A stretch of DNA of 58,299 bases. Source: Clostridium tepidum (GTDB lineage Bacteria; Bacillota; Clostridia; Clostridiales; Clostridiaceae). Shown piece by piece: positions 1-9,534 of the stretch. The notes below the pieces were generated by a model. It was not told the origin of the DNA, made no database searches, and worked only from the letters and a program-made list of their open reading frames with translations. The stretch covers positions 1-58,299 of the forward strand of contig NZ_MRAE01000019.1 of the NCBI RefSeq assembly GCF_002008345.1, in the 5' to 3' direction. Position 1 is the stretch's first letter. Each line of letters opens with the position of its first letter. Both the position numbers and the translations under genes were made by a program.

Positions 1-1
1 G

Positions 2-217
2 GCATCACTTGCAAAAAACTTTCATGCAGATATATTTATATCGGGATTTTTTGGGAATGCTGTATTAGCAGCGGGATTAGCTTATTTAGGAGATAAAATG
101 GGTGTTCCTATATATTTAGCTGCTGTAGTAGTGTTCGGAGGCAGGATATTTGACAACTTTGGAGTTATAAGAAGAATACTTATAGAAAAAGCTAAATCTC
201 ATACTGAGGTGAAATAA
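2..217 (+). CDS. sbp: Small basic protein Sbp (DUF1290), C-terminal part
   Basis: The window opens inside this gene; the last 71 codons are present and the start lies outside. The visible part is two hydrophobic segments joined by a glycine-rich turn and ends in a basic tail (VIRRILIEKAKSHTEVK). This matches the end of the DUF1290 small integral membrane proteins found next to divIB and DUF881 genes in Firmicute division clusters. The stop codon directly touches the ATG of the next gene, so the two are co-transcribed and probably translationally coupled. The family's function is unknown; the assignment rests on the short C-terminal sequence plus context. Confidence 0.75.
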   Translation, partial: ASLAKNFHADIFISGFFGNAVLAAGLAYLGDKMGVPIYLAAVVVFGGRIFDNFGVIRRILIEKAKSHTEVK

Positions 218-949
218 ATGAGAAATAATGAAGCTACCATATTCATATTCATAGCTTCTATAGCCATAGGAATACTAATCTCTATGAATATAAGTTTTAA
301 AAAAGTAAACACTAGAGCTTTTTTAAATGTAAAACAATATCAAGAGGCAATTTATGAAAAAAATAAATTATATGCAGAAGTTAGTAACTTAAAGGAAAAA
401 TATAATGTTTATAATGAAAAATTAGAAAAATATGAACATCAATTTTCTAGTGAAAAAGAAATAAGAGAAGAAATTAACGAGGAAATTTTTCAAAATAAAT
501 TACAATTAGGAACCATACCAGTAGAAGGTCCAGGTGTAAAAATAATATTAAATGACGCAGATAAAGAATCATTTGAAGGAGGAACCTATGAAGAAAACAA
601 ACTAAAATTAATACATAATACAGATATAATACAGGTTATAAATGATTTAAAAAATGCTAAAGTAGAAGCTATATCTTTAAATGGTCAAAGAATAACTAAT
701 GTTTCTGATATATATTGTGATGGTACATTTATAGGAATAAATAGCGGAATAAAATTATTGGCTCCCTTTTATATCGAAGTTATAGGTGATAAAACATCAA
801 TTAAAGAATATATGATGAGAAGTGATGGATATCTCCAAATATTAATGCTTAGAAAAATATATGTAGATATACAAGAAAAAGATAAAATAACAATACCAGC
901 TACCAATAATAATAAAAAGCCAAAATATATTAAATCTATGGAAAAATAA
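218..949 (+). CDS. DUF881 family protein (YlxW/YlxX-like)
   Basis: Predicted bitopic membrane protein of 243 residues. Residues 6-24 form a hydrophobic N-terminal anchor, residues 35-95 are charged and coiled-coil-like, and residues 100-225 match the DUF881 fold, with the typical VEGPGVKIILND, INDLKNAKVEAISLNGQRI and IEVIGD segments. The family sits between divIB and ftsZ or sepF in many Firmicutes and is thought to act outside the membrane during division, but its biochemical role is not established. The ATG follows the upstream stop without a gap. The C-terminus is lysine- and asparagine-rich. Confidence 0.88.
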   Translation: MRNNEATIFIFIASIAIGILISMNISFKKVNTRAFLNVKQYQEAIYEKNKLYAEVSNLKEKYNVYNEKLEKYEHQFSSEKEIREEINEEIFQNKLQLGTIPVEGPGVKIILNDADKESFEGGTYEENKLKLIHNTDIIQVINDLKNAKVEAISLNGQRITNVSDIYCDGTFIGINSGIKLLAPFYIEVIGDKTSIKEYMMRSDGYLQILMLRKIYVDIQEKDKITIPATNNNKKPKYIKSMEK

Positions 950-1040
950 TTAGGTTAAAAGTGTTTAATTATGAAGGACTTTTAGATTTTATAGAGAATA
1001 TTATAAAGTAAATAATAATTAGCTGTAAGGGGGCATGACT

Positions 1041-1712
1041 TTGGCAATACAGGACAATATTGAGAGCATTAAAAAAAGTTTACCCAAAGATGTAACTCTT
1101 ATAGGGGTATCCAAAACCAAACCAGTGGAATTTATAGAAGAAGCATATGAGGCTGGTTTAAGAGATTTTGGAGAAAATAAAGTACAAGAACTTGTAGATA
1201 AAATAGATTATTTTAAAGAAAAAAAAGATATTAGATGGCATTTAATAGGTCATCTTCAAAGAAATAAAGTAAAGTATATAGTAGGAAAAGTTTATTTAAT
1301 ACATTCTTTAGATAGTATTAGACTTTTAGAAGAAATTGAAGATAGATATAAAAAGCAAAATGAAATAGCTAATGTACTAATTCAGATAAATATAGCAAAA
1401 GAAGAAAGTAAGTATGGCATATATAAAGAAGATTTACAAAAAATGATAGATGCTATAGAAGAATGTGAAAATGTGAAAGCAAAAGGTCTTATGACTATAA
1501 TACCTAAGGGATCTGATGAAGAATGTGCTAAATATTTTAGACAAATGAACGAAATATTTTTAGAACTAAAAAACAAAAGCTTTAAAAATATACAACCAAA
1601 ATATTTATCTATGGGAATGACAGGAGATTATCCAATTGCTATAAGAGAAGGGGCTAATATGATAAGGGTAGGACAAGGAATTTTTGGAAAAAGAAATTAT
1701 GATGTACATTAA
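1041..1712 (+). CDS. ylmE: YggS/YlmE family PLP-homeostasis protein
   Basis: Cytoplasmic pyridoxal-phosphate-binding protein of the alanine-racemase N-terminal fold that keeps PLP and amino-acid pools balanced and has no known racemase activity. Signature segments are LIGVSKTKP (PLP-lysine region), RDFGENKVQELVDK, WHLIGHLQRNK and LSMGMTGDYPIAI near the C-terminus. Length is about 223 residues, normal for the family. I prefer the TTG at 1041: the AAGGGGG ribosome site at 1027-1033 lies 7 nt before it but only 1 nt before the in-frame ATG at 1035. It sits directly before sepF, the standard Firmicute arrangement. Confidence 0.92.
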   Translation: MAIQDNIESIKKSLPKDVTLIGVSKTKPVEFIEEAYEAGLRDFGENKVQELVDKIDYFKEKKDIRWHLIGHLQRNKVKYIVGKVYLIHSLDSIRLLEEIEDRYKKQNEIANVLIQINIAKEESKYGIYKEDLQKMIDAIEECENVKAKGLMTIIPKGSDEECAKYFRQMNEIFLELKNKSFKNIQPKYLSMGMTGDYPIAIREGANMIRVGQGIFGKRNYDVH

Positions 1713-1733
1713 ATTATTAAGGAGGTAAACATT

Positions 1734-2192
1734 ATGTCAGGTAAAATATTAGATAAAATGGCTGGACTTTTAGGCTTAGAAGATGATTTAGAAGAGGATT
1801 TAGAAGAATTAGAAGATGAGGAGGAAGCAGTAGAGGAAGAAGTGACTCCACTTATATCTTCAAATACAAAGAGAAATAATAAAGTGGTAAGTATACATAC
1901 AGCAGTTTCAGCTAAAGTTAAAATAATAAAACCTTCTAGTTATGAAGAGGCTGTAGATATATGCGATGAATTGAAGAACAGAAAAATAATAATAGTAAAT
2001 ACTACAGAGTTGGAAACTAAAATAGCCCAAAGATTATTAGATTTTATGGGTGGTGCAAGTTATGCATTAGGTGGTAGCTTGGAGGAAGTAGAAAAATCTG
2101 TATATATATTAGCACCCTCAACAGTAGAAGTTACTAATGAACTTAAAAGTCAATTAATATCTAGCAAGGGTATATTCAATTGGAATAAATAG
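1734..2192 (+). CDS. sepF: Cell division protein SepF
   Basis: SepF binds FtsZ and tethers the Z-ring to the membrane. The 152-residue protein has an N-terminal amphipathic stretch ([12 protein letters not shown]) that would serve as membrane anchor, a very acidic linker (about residues 17-38), and the SepF core (about 62-145) with [38 protein letters not shown] and [15 protein letters not shown] segments. The glycine in the DFMGG motif needed for ring polymerisation is present. The gene has a strong AAGGAGG site and lies 21 nt after ylmE and just before yggT. Confidence 0.96.
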   Translation: MSGKILDKMAGLLGLEDDLEEDLEELEDEEEAVEEEVTPLISSNTKRNNKVVSIHTAVSAKVKIIKPSSYEEAVDICDELKNRKIIIVNTTELETKIAQRLLDFMGGASYALGGSLEEVEKSVYILAPSTVEVTNELKSQLISSKGIFNWNK

Positions 2193-2206
2193 ATTTGGAG
2201 GCAAGT

Positions 2207-2482
2207 ATGTTATCTAATACTATAACAACAGCAGTATCACTTTTATTTAGGCTTTTAGAAGGAGCTATTTTAATCGATGTAGTATTATCTTGGGTAGCTC
2301 CTGGAAAGAGGGATCCTTTTACAAATTTTATACATAGTCTTACGGATCCCCTTATGAAGCCTGCAAGAAGCTTTCAAAATAAAATAGCTCCTAATTTGAT
2401 GATAGATTTTTCACCTATATTTGCTTTAGTTTTACTGGATATTTTAAGAAATTTAGTTTTTGTTATTTTAAGGATATTTTAA
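2207..2482 (+). CDS. YggT family membrane protein (YlmG)
   Basis: Small integral membrane protein of 91 residues with two hydrophobic hairpins (about 5-30 and 62-91) and the family motif SWVAPGKRDPFTNFIHSLTDPLMKP. YggT/YlmG proteins are linked to nucleoid or septum organisation and cation tolerance; the mechanism is unknown. The ATG at 2207 is preceded by GGAGG at 2197-2201 with 5-nt spacing, so the in-frame TTG at 2195, which overlaps that ribosome site, is unlikely. The stop touches the ATG of ylmH. Confidence 0.92.
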   Translation: MLSNTITTAVSLLFRLLEGAILIDVVLSWVAPGKRDPFTNFIHSLTDPLMKPARSFQNKIAPNLMIDFSPIFALVLLDILRNLVFVILRIF

Positions 2483-3253
2483 ATGAACAAAGAAACATTT
2501 TTAAATAGAGCAAATATAGAAGATAAAAGCTTATTGCTTGATATATATAATAAAGCAATTTTAGCAGAAAAAACAGGAAAACAATTATTTTCATCTTATT
2601 TTTGTACTAATAATATATGTAGAGTTTCTCGTGAATTGGCTAATTCCTTAAATTTAAAAATAAATATGTTTGGAGTTTTTAAAGATTCAGAAAGGCGAAT
2701 TATAGGGTTTAATGTTTATGATACTGCAGATTTTCCATTAGTTTTAGCTAAAATAAGTTATGATTCTAAATTTGTTAATTTAAAACATAAAGATTTTTTA
2801 GGTGCGTTAACATCTTTAGGAATAAGAAGAGAAAAAATGGGAGATTTGGTTTTAAAGGAAAATAACTGCTATGTACCTATTTATGAAGATTTATATGAAT
2901 ATATAGCTATTAATTTGAATCATATAGCTAAATCACCCTGTAGAATAGAAAAGATGGATTTAAAAACTCAGGTGATTCCTGAGTTTAATTTTCAAGAAAA
3001 GTCTATTATTGTTTCTTCTAATAGAGCAGATTCTATAGTAGCATCTCTATGTAATATTTCAAGAAGCAAGGCCTTAGATTTAATAAAATCTTCAAAAGTA
3101 TTTATAGACTATGAGGAAGTTAAATCTAAAAACAGAGAAATAGATATAGAGTCTATAGTAACTATAAGAGGATATGGTAAGTTTAAAATGGATTCTTTTC
3201 TAGGTAAAACAGCCAAGGGAAGAATTAAAATACTATTTAAAAAATTTATTTGA
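2483..3253 (+). CDS. ylmH: YlmH family RNA-binding protein (S4 domain)
   Basis: Cytoplasmic protein of 256 residues. Residues 1-160 are the YlmH N-terminal region, with GFNVYDTADFPLVLAKISY and DFLGALTSLGIRREKMGDLVL as recognisable blocks. Residues 177-240 are an S4 RNA-binding domain (SNRADSIVASLCNISRSKA, then KVFIDYEEVKSKNREI). Known family members bind ribosomes or 50S subunits. The ATG begins in the base after the yggT stop, so translation is probably coupled. The gene order sepF-yggT-ylmH-divIVA is conserved in Firmicutes. Confidence 0.94.
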   Translation: MNKETFLNRANIEDKSLLLDIYNKAILAEKTGKQLFSSYFCTNNICRVSRELANSLNLKINMFGVFKDSERRIIGFNVYDTADFPLVLAKISYDSKFVNLKHKDFLGALTSLGIRREKMGDLVLKENNCYVPIYEDLYEYIAINLNHIAKSPCRIEKMDLKTQVIPEFNFQEKSIIVSSNRADSIVASLCNISRSKALDLIKSSKVFIDYEEVKSKNREIDIESIVTIRGYGKFKMDSFLGKTAKGRIKILFKKFI

Positions 3254-3268
3254 TTTGAGGTGTGTTCT

Positions 3269-3928
3269 ATGAAGATAACATCAATGGATATTACGAATAA
3301 AGAATTTAAAAAGTCTATGAGAGGATATAATTGTGATGAAGTAGATGAATTTTTAGATAAAATATCAGAGGATTATGAAGAATTATTTAAAGAAAATTCA
3401 TCATTGAAAGAAAAAGTAAATACATTAGAAGAGAGATTGAATCATTATGATAAGATGGAAGAAACTATACAAAATACTCTTTTATTAGCACAAAATGCAG
3501 CGGAACAAGCAAAGGAAACAGCTCAAAAGGAAGCAGATTTAATAATAAAAAATGCTAATGATTCTGCTAAAAGAGTTATAGAAAAATCTCAAGAAGATGT
3601 TATGAAAATAAATGATGAATTCCAGTACACAAAACAAGAATTTAATAAATTTAGAAATAGATATAAAACATTTATGAAAACTCAAATGGATATGTTTTAT
3701 GAAATGGAAAAAGAATTTATGAAAAATTATAATCTTGGCACTGGTATAGAGGAAAAGTTTGTACCTGAAAAAGAGATTGAAGTTAAAGATACTAAAGATT
3801 TAGTAAGTGAAATGGATAATTCACAAACTAAAGAACATAGTTTTAAAGTTTCAGATATTACCATAGATAATTCTTCTTTAACAAAAAATGATAATGAAAT
3901 AAAAAGTTTTTATATAAAAGAAGATTAA
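3269..3928 (+). CDS. divIVA: Septum/pole protein DivIVA
   Basis: Coiled-coil scaffold that recognises negatively curved membrane at septa and poles. The N-terminal lipid-binding domain (MKITSMDITNKEFKKSMRGY, then CDEVDEFLDKI) is typical. It is followed by a coiled coil (about residues 35-155) and a low-complexity acidic tail longer than in Bacillus. The ATG at 3269 is chosen because GAGGTG at 3257-3262 lies 6 nt upstream; the in-frame GTG at 3260 is part of that ribosome site. A perfect terminator follows at once, so this is the last gene of the division operon. Confidence 0.95.
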   Translation: MKITSMDITNKEFKKSMRGYNCDEVDEFLDKISEDYEELFKENSSLKEKVNTLEERLNHYDKMEETIQNTLLLAQNAAEQAKETAQKEADLIIKNANDSAKRVIEKSQEDVMKINDEFQYTKQEFNKFRNRYKTFMKTQMDMFYEMEKEFMKNYNLGTGIEEKFVPEKEIEVKDTKDLVSEMDNSQTKEHSFKVSDITIDNSSLTKNDNEIKSFYIKED

Positions 3929-3931
3929 TTT

Positions 3932-3960
3932 AGAGTTTTTGCATATAGCAAAAACTCTTT
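3932..3960 (+). terminator. Rho-independent terminator after divIVA
   Basis: Perfect 11-bp stem: AGAGTTTTTGC at 3932-3942 and GCAAAAACTCT at 3948-3958, with a 5-nt loop and only a short T run after it. It begins 3 nt after the divIVA stop and closes the division cluster transcript. Confidence 0.88.
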
Positions 3961-4362
3961 AACTTTGTTATGGAAAAATATTATTAATTATAATAGAGAA
4001 ATTATACTTAATATACTAATAAAATATTGTCTATATGTTATAATAAATTTATCCCATTATTACCAGCTATAATTTTTATATATTAACAAATGAGAATTAC
4101 TTTCAGACAATTATTTTCTAAGGTTGATAGTATAGAGATTTTGTGGAATTTTAAAATTTTGTTTATTATATTATTAACCACTAATACTTTCATATTTTTA
4201 AGATTGGAGTAAAAAAGTGGATATATTTGTATAATGTTTTTTAGGACAATGACTTTTCTAAAGTGTAAAATTTCTAATAAGTTTTGATTGGAGTAAAATT
4301 TACCCTAAAACTAAATAGTTAGTTTATTTTAAATTACTTTAGATATGAAAGCAGGTGAATTT
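3961..4362. other. AT-rich intergenic region before aroB
   Basis: About 400 bases with no supported gene. It holds several TATAAT-like hexamers and two copies of a 13-bp sequence, GATTGGAGTAAAA, at 4202-4214 and 4286-4298 (84 bp apart). No riboswitch or T-box signature was recognised. It presumably contains the aroB promoter. Confidence 0.5.
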
Positions 4363-5451
4363 ATGAAAGAAATAATACTAGAGGGTTCAAATCTTAATCA
4401 TAAAGTATACATAAACAATAACTTAAATAGATTTCATAATATACTTTTAGAAAATAAGATAAAGGATACAGACAATATATTTATAATAACAGATAAACAT
4501 GTATATGATTTATATAAACATAAAATAGAGCAGTTTGTAAATAGAAATAAATATTTTGTATTTGTTATGGAGCCAGGAGAAGAAAATAAAAATATAAATA
4601 CAATAAATGAAATATATGATTTTTTAGTGGAAAACAATGCTAATAGACATAGTGTATTGATAGCATTTGGTGGAGGAATAGTAGGAGATATTACGGGTTT
4701 TGTAGCATCTACATATATGAGAGGAGTGAGATTTATAAATATACCTACTACATTGTTGTCTCAAGTAGATAGCTCAATAGGTGGAAAAGTAGGCTATAAT
4801 CATGGAAAAATAAAAAATTTGATAGGTAACTTTTATAATCCAGTTTTTATTTATGTAAGTACTAGTTTTTTAAAAACTTTAAGCAAGAGAGAATTTTTAA
4901 ATGGATTAGGAGAAATAATAAAATATTCATTAATAAAAGAAAATGACTTAGCTTATTTTATAGAAAAAAATATTAAATTTATACTAGAAAGAGAGCAAGA
5001 TAAGCTTATTCATATAGTAAAAGAATGCTTATCTATAAAAGCAACTATTGTAGAAGAAGATTTTAGAGATTTAGGTGTTAGAAATTCTTTGAATTTTGGT
5101 CATACCGTAGGCCATGCTATAGAAGTAAATTCTAATTATAATATATCCCATGGAGATGCAGTGGCTTTAGGAATATTAGTGGCTTTAAAATTGTCAGAAA
5201 AAAAGCTAAATCTAAATAAAAACATATATAATAAAATAGTACAAATATATAAAAAGTTAAATTTGCCACTTTTCTATAAAGTTGACAACTATAAAACATT
5301 TTTGTATGCTATAAGACATGATAAAAAAAATAAAGATAAAATTAGATTTACTTTATTAGAAAAAGTAGGTAAAGTAAAAGTAAAAGTAGAAGTAGAAGAA
5401 AATGAAATTATTGAAGCCATAAAAGAAAGTATAGATAGGGAGGAAGTTTAA
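4363..5451 (+). CDS. aroB: 3-dehydroquinate synthase
   Basis: Second step of the shikimate pathway: converts DAHP to 3-dehydroquinate using NAD+ and a divalent metal, in the cytoplasm. Family blocks are visible: FGGGIVGDITGFVASTYMRG (NAD site), IPTTLLSQVDSSIGGKVGYN, GLGEIIKYSLI and the metal-binding SLNFGHTVGHAIE with its paired histidines. Length is 362 residues, normal. I start at ATG 4363, 6 nt after AGGTGA; the earlier in-frame ATG at 4345 lacks a ribosome site. The next gene begins immediately after the stop. Confidence 0.96.
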   Translation: MKEIILEGSNLNHKVYINNNLNRFHNILLENKIKDTDNIFIITDKHVYDLYKHKIEQFVNRNKYFVFVMEPGEENKNINTINEIYDFLVENNANRHSVLIAFGGGIVGDITGFVASTYMRGVRFINIPTTLLSQVDSSIGGKVGYNHGKIKNLIGNFYNPVFIYVSTSFLKTLSKREFLNGLGEIIKYSLIKENDLAYFIEKNIKFILEREQDKLIHIVKECLSIKATIVEEDFRDLGVRNSLNFGHTVGHAIEVNSNYNISHGDAVALGILVALKLSEKKLNLNKNIYNKIVQIYKKLNLPLFYKVDNYKTFLYAIRHDKKNKDKIRFTLLEKVGKVKVKVEVEENEIIEAIKESIDREEV

Positions 5452-6144
5452 ATGACAATAGGTATTATAGGTGCAATGGATGAGGAATTAGAATTACTGT
5501 TAAAGGAATTAGATTTAGATAAAAAACAAGTTAAAGCTAATATGACTTTTAATTTTGGAAAACTTTGGGCTAATAATGTAGTAGTTGTAAGATGTGGAAT
5601 AGGTAAAGTAAATGCGGCAATTTGTACACAAATACTTATAGATGATTTTAAAGTGGATAAAATAATAAATGTAGGTATAGCTGGAGGAACAGCAAAAAAT
5701 ATATTGCCAGGAGATGTAGTAGTAGCAGATAGTTTAGTTCAACATGACATGGATACATCTGCTTTTGGAGATCCAATAGGACAAATTCCAAGATTAGATA
5801 CTTTTGATTTCAAATGTGATACCGAATTAATAGAAAAAGCTAAGAAAGCTTTTGAAAATAAAACAGAACATAAATGTGTAGTAGGAAGAATAGTTACAGG
5901 AGATCAATTTATAAATGATAAGAAAAGAGTTCAGTGGATGTGTAAAGAGTTTAATGCACTAGCTTGTGAAATGGAAGGTGGAAGTATAGCACAAGTTTCT
6001 TATTTAAATAATATTCCTTTTGTAGTTATAAGATCTATATCAGACAATGCAAGTACAGGAGCTCATATGGAATATGAAGACTTCATGACCATAGCTATCA
6101 AAAACTCTACCAATATATTAAAGGGAATGCTTAAAAACATATAA
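5452..6144 (+). CDS. mtnN: 5'-methylthioadenosine/S-adenosylhomocysteine nucleosidase
   Basis: Pfs-type nucleosidase of 230 residues that cleaves adenine from S-adenosylhomocysteine, methylthioadenosine and 5'-deoxyadenosine, recycling methyl-transfer by-products. Characteristic blocks are MTIGIIGAMDEELELLL, VNVGIAGGTA-like INVGIAGGTAKNILPGD, TGDQFI, and ACEMEGGSIAQVSY followed by RSISDNAS, which supply the ribose-binding Glu and catalytic Asp. The ATG directly follows the aroB stop, so the two are co-translated. Its place inside an aromatic amino-acid cluster is a local arrangement with no obvious metabolic link. Confidence 0.95.
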   Translation: MTIGIIGAMDEELELLLKELDLDKKQVKANMTFNFGKLWANNVVVVRCGIGKVNAAICTQILIDDFKVDKIINVGIAGGTAKNILPGDVVVADSLVQHDMDTSAFGDPIGQIPRLDTFDFKCDTELIEKAKKAFENKTEHKCVVGRIVTGDQFINDKKRVQWMCKEFNALACEMEGGSIAQVSYLNNIPFVVIRSISDNASTGAHMEYEDFMTIAIKNSTNILKGMLKNI

Positions 6145-6337
6145 GATTGTTGGAAACATATGTTTTAAAAATTAATATGGATTTGTTGCATTAAAAAATT
6201 TACAGACAATATGCTATTTCATGAATTTAAAGTTAAAGTAATATAAAATTAATATTATATATAGTAGGATTTGTGTTTAATGCTACATCCTCATTCAAAA
6301 GAAGAGAGAAAAGGAAGAAATTTTCGTAGGTGATTTA

Positions 6338-7141
6338 ATGGAAAAATTATTAATAGATAAGAAAAATGGTGAAAATATTAAAGTTAAGGTAGGAGATATA
6401 ATTATAGGTGGAAATAAAAAGATAGTTATGTCTGGGCCTTGTGCAGTAGAAGATGAAAAAACTGTTATAACTATAGCAGAAAAACTTAAAAATTTAGGGG
6501 TTCATATGTTAAGGGGAGGAGCCTTTAAACCAAGAACTTCTCCTTATTCTTTTCAAGGTTTAAAGTTTGAGGGGCTTAAAATTTTAAAAAAATGTGGAGA
6601 AAAATTCAATATGCCCATAATAAGCGAAGTAATGGATGCTAGGGATTTGGATAAAGCTTGTGATTATATTGACATGATACAGATAGGTTCAAGAAATATG
6701 TATAATTATACTCTTTTAAAAGAGGTAGGTAAAACAAAAAAGCCTGTCCTTTTAAAAAGAGGTATGAGTGCTACTCTTAACGAATGGATTTATGCAGCAG
6801 AATATATAATGAGTGAAGGAAATATGAATGTAGTATTGTGTGAAAGAGGTATAAGAACTTTTGAAAGTTATACAAGAAATACATTAGATTTAAGTACTGT
6901 AGCTGTGATAAAAGACAGATATAGAGTTCCTATAATAGTAGACCCAAGCCATGCTACAGGTTTTAGGGAGTATGTAAAACCAATGTCCTTAGCTGCTATA
7001 GCTGCCGGTGCAGATGGTGTTATAATAGAAAGTCATATAAATCCTGATAATGCTATATCTGATGCTAGACAGACTATAAATGTTGAAGATATGGGAGAAA
7101 TAATAGATAAGATAAACAAAATAAGCAGTATAGTAAGTTAA
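6338..7141 (+). CDS. aroF: 3-deoxy-7-phosphoheptulonate synthase (AroF type, class I-beta)
   Basis: First step of the shikimate pathway: condenses phosphoenolpyruvate and erythrose 4-phosphate. At 267 residues it is the short form related to KDO8P synthase, with no fused chorismate mutase. Visible motifs are MSGPCAVEDE, LRGGAFKPRTSPYSFQGL, IGSRNMYN, LLKRGMSATLNEWIYAAEYI, CERGIRTFE and the metal-binding VDPSHATGF near residue 205. The ATG at 6338 has an AGGTGAT site. About 190 bases upstream separate it from mtnN and may hold its own promoter. Confidence 0.95.
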   Translation: MEKLLIDKKNGENIKVKVGDIIIGGNKKIVMSGPCAVEDEKTVITIAEKLKNLGVHMLRGGAFKPRTSPYSFQGLKFEGLKILKKCGEKFNMPIISEVMDARDLDKACDYIDMIQIGSRNMYNYTLLKEVGKTKKPVLLKRGMSATLNEWIYAAEYIMSEGNMNVVLCERGIRTFESYTRNTLDLSTVAVIKDRYRVPIIVDPSHATGFREYVKPMSLAAIAAGADGVIIESHINPDNAISDARQTINVEDMGEIIDKINKISSIVS

Positions 7142-7248
7142 TAAAAATTAATTGAAAAGAATAATTTTTATTAATAAAATTTTTACTACTATATAATTAT
7201 TAAATTTAATAAAATCATATATTAATATTAAGAAATTGGTGGATAATT

Positions 7249-8577
7249 ATGGATTTATTAGTTAAAAAACTAAAAAAAAGTTTAAAAGGAGAATATGAAA
7301 TAATAGGAGATAAATCTATAGGGCATAGATCTTTAATAATAGGAGCTTTACCTAAAGGCGAATATAAAGTTTATAATTTCCCAAAAAACTTAGATTGTAT
7401 GTCTACTTTAGAAATTATGAAAAAACTTGGAGTAGATATAAAGATAGAAGGAAATACATTAAAGGTCAATTCGCCAGGATATGAAAATTTTAACAAGAAA
7501 CCAGAAGTATTACAAGGCAAAAACTCAGGGACTACAGTAAGGCTTATGGCAGGGGTTTTAAGTGGTATAGGAGCAGAAGCAAAATTTGTAGGAGATGATT
7601 CTTTAAGCTGCAGACCTATGAAGAGGATTATAAAACCTTTAGAAAAAATGGGAGCAAAAATAGAAAGCAAAGATAATAAATTGCCACTTAAATTTTTAAA
7701 GCATAGTGGTTTAAAGTCTATACAATATAATATGGAAGTAGCATCAGCCCAAGTAAAATCCTGTGTATTGTTAGCAGGATTAATGTGTGATGGTGTGACT
7801 ACAGTAATAGAAGAAAAATCTACTAGAGATCATACTGAAAGAATGCTAAAATATTTGGATGCTTCTATAAAAATAAAAAATGTATATTCAAGTGGAGAAG
7901 ATAAAAGTATTTACAAAAAAGAAATAACTATAAAAAAATCTAAGTTAAGCAGTAAAGATATATATGTACCTGGAGACGTATCTTCGGCAGCTTTTTTAGT
8001 TTCAGCAGCTTTGCTTCAAAAGGATTCTAATTTGTGTATAAAAAATGTACTTTTAAATGAAAATAGAATTGAATATATAAATGTTTTGAAGAATATGGGA
8101 GCTAATATAGAAATCGAAAAGGGAAAGCTATTAAATGGGGAACCTGTAGGAAATATATATGTAAAAGAAAGTGATTTAAAAGGTATTACAGTAGAAAAAC
8201 ATATTATACCTAATATAATAGATGAAATACCAGTACTTTCTGTAGTAGCTTCCTTTAGTGAAGGTAAAACTATATTTAAATCTGTAGAAGAATTGAAATA
8301 TAAAGAAAGTGATAGAGTGAAAGCTATTATAGAAAATTTAAATAGAGCTGGAATAGGTTCTATGTATGAAAATGGGGATTTAATTGTAGAAGGAAATAAG
8401 TCTTATATAGATAAATACTTAGAGATAGAAAGTTTTAAAGACCACAGAATAGCTTTAGCTTTTTTGATTTTATCTTTAAAAAATAAAAAACATACTTTAA
8501 TTAAAGATTATCAATGTACGGAAATATCATTTCCAAATTCTTTGAGTTTATTTAATTTAGATTATGAGTTAATTTAG
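7249..8577 (+). CDS. aroA: 3-phosphoshikimate 1-carboxyvinyltransferase (EPSP synthase)
   Basis: Transfers enolpyruvyl from PEP to shikimate 3-phosphate. The 442-residue protein has both halves of the two-domain fold: GDKSIGHRSLIIG (N-terminal Lys/Ser/Arg site), QGKNSGTTVRLMAGVL, CRPMKRIIKPLEKMGA, STRDHTERML, and PGDVSSAAFLVSAA. The C-terminal part has EELKYKESDR and KDHRIALAF. The glycine-rich SGTTVR loop has a normal sequence for the family. It is the third aro gene of the cluster, about 107 nt after aroF with a weak hairpin between them. Confidence 0.95.
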   Translation: MDLLVKKLKKSLKGEYEIIGDKSIGHRSLIIGALPKGEYKVYNFPKNLDCMSTLEIMKKLGVDIKIEGNTLKVNSPGYENFNKKPEVLQGKNSGTTVRLMAGVLSGIGAEAKFVGDDSLSCRPMKRIIKPLEKMGAKIESKDNKLPLKFLKHSGLKSIQYNMEVASAQVKSCVLLAGLMCDGVTTVIEEKSTRDHTERMLKYLDASIKIKNVYSSGEDKSIYKKEITIKKSKLSSKDIYVPGDVSSAAFLVSAALLQKDSNLCIKNVLLNENRIEYINVLKNMGANIEIEKGKLLNGEPVGNIYVKESDLKGITVEKHIIPNIIDEIPVLSVVASFSEGKTIFKSVEELKYKESDRVKAIIENLNRAGIGSMYENGDLIVEGNKSYIDKYLEIESFKDHRIALAFLILSLKNKKHTLIKDYQCTEISFPNSLSLFNLDYELI

Positions 8578-8910
8578 AGATATTTAATCTTTTTATATAA
8601 GTGAATAAATTACATAATTAAAAATATACGTATAATCTATTGAGTTTAAATTAATATATCAATAAAATGTAGTGATTTTATTATATTTATAGATGGATTA
8701 TGCAATTTTTTAAAGTAAATCTTTAAAATTATAATGTATAAATTTAATTAAAAAAATAATATCTACAATAATTAAATTAAGATTATATAAAATAAAATTG
8801 TAACTAAAATTAGGTTAATTAAAATCTTTTTACATAGAATAAATAAAATAAATATACTTAAAATATCATTAAGAAAGTAAAAGTTCTATGGAGAAAGGGG
8901 TTTATAACCT
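8578..8910. other. AT-rich intergenic region between aroA and yteA
   Basis: About 330 bases that are almost all A and T. No reading frame with a ribosome site was seen. A weak AAGATT...AATCTT pairing followed by T residues around 8780-8830 could act as a terminator; otherwise I see nothing in it. Confidence 0.4.
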
Positions 8911-9534
8911 ATGGATAAAAATTCTTTAGAATATTTTAAAGATAAGCTTATAAGAGAAAAGGAAAATGTAAACTATTTATTAGAGAAAATGAAAAATAAT
9001 GAAACCATAGATTCTAATTCAGCTATCAGTATGGAATTATCCAATTATGATAATCATCCTGCTGATACAGGGTCAGAACTTTTTGAAAAAGAAAAAGGAT
9101 TAGCTCTTAAAGAAAATGAAATATCTATAATGAAGAAAATAAATGATGCATTAAATAATATAGAGAATGGAAGTTATGGAGTTTGTAAAAAATGTGGTAA
9201 ACATATACCAAGGCAGAGATTAGAATTTATTCCTTATGCAGAGTTTTGTGTTAAATGTCAAAATGATATAACTAAAAAAAATATTAACTCAGTTCAAAGA
9301 CCTGTTGAAGAAAAAGTTTTAGGGTATCCATTTGGATATGGTTATAATGATAAAACTACAAAAGTAGAGTTTGATGCAGAAGATTCTTATCAAAGTGTAG
9401 AGTTTTTTAATAAGATGAAAAATATTGATGAATATTATAATATAGGAGAAGAACAGGATTTAGAAGAAGAGGGTTATGTAGAACCAGTAGAGAGAATAAG
9501 CAATGAATATTATAAGAGTACTTTATATGATTAA
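8911..9534 (+). CDS. yteA: YteA-like TraR/DksA C4 zinc-finger protein
   Basis: 207-residue protein of the Firmicute YteA branch of the DksA/TraR family. Residues 1-85 form an acidic, helical coiled-coil region containing NHPADTGSELFEKEKGLALK. The four-cysteine zinc finger follows at about 90-120 (CKKCGK...FCVKCQ). The tail from residue 130 includes the family block VEEKVLGYPFG. YteA proteins are usually sporulation-linked and of unknown mechanism; lacking a polymerase-secondary-channel test, a transcriptional role is only inferred. An AAAGGGG site precedes the ATG. No obvious operon partner. Confidence 0.85.
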   Translation: MDKNSLEYFKDKLIREKENVNYLLEKMKNNETIDSNSAISMELSNYDNHPADTGSELFEKEKGLALKENEISIMKKINDALNNIENGSYGVCKKCGKHIPRQRLEFIPYAEFCVKCQNDITKKNINSVQRPVEEKVLGYPFGYGYNDKTTKVEFDAEDSYQSVEFFNKMKNIDEYYNIGEEQDLEEEGYVEPVERISNEYYKSTLYD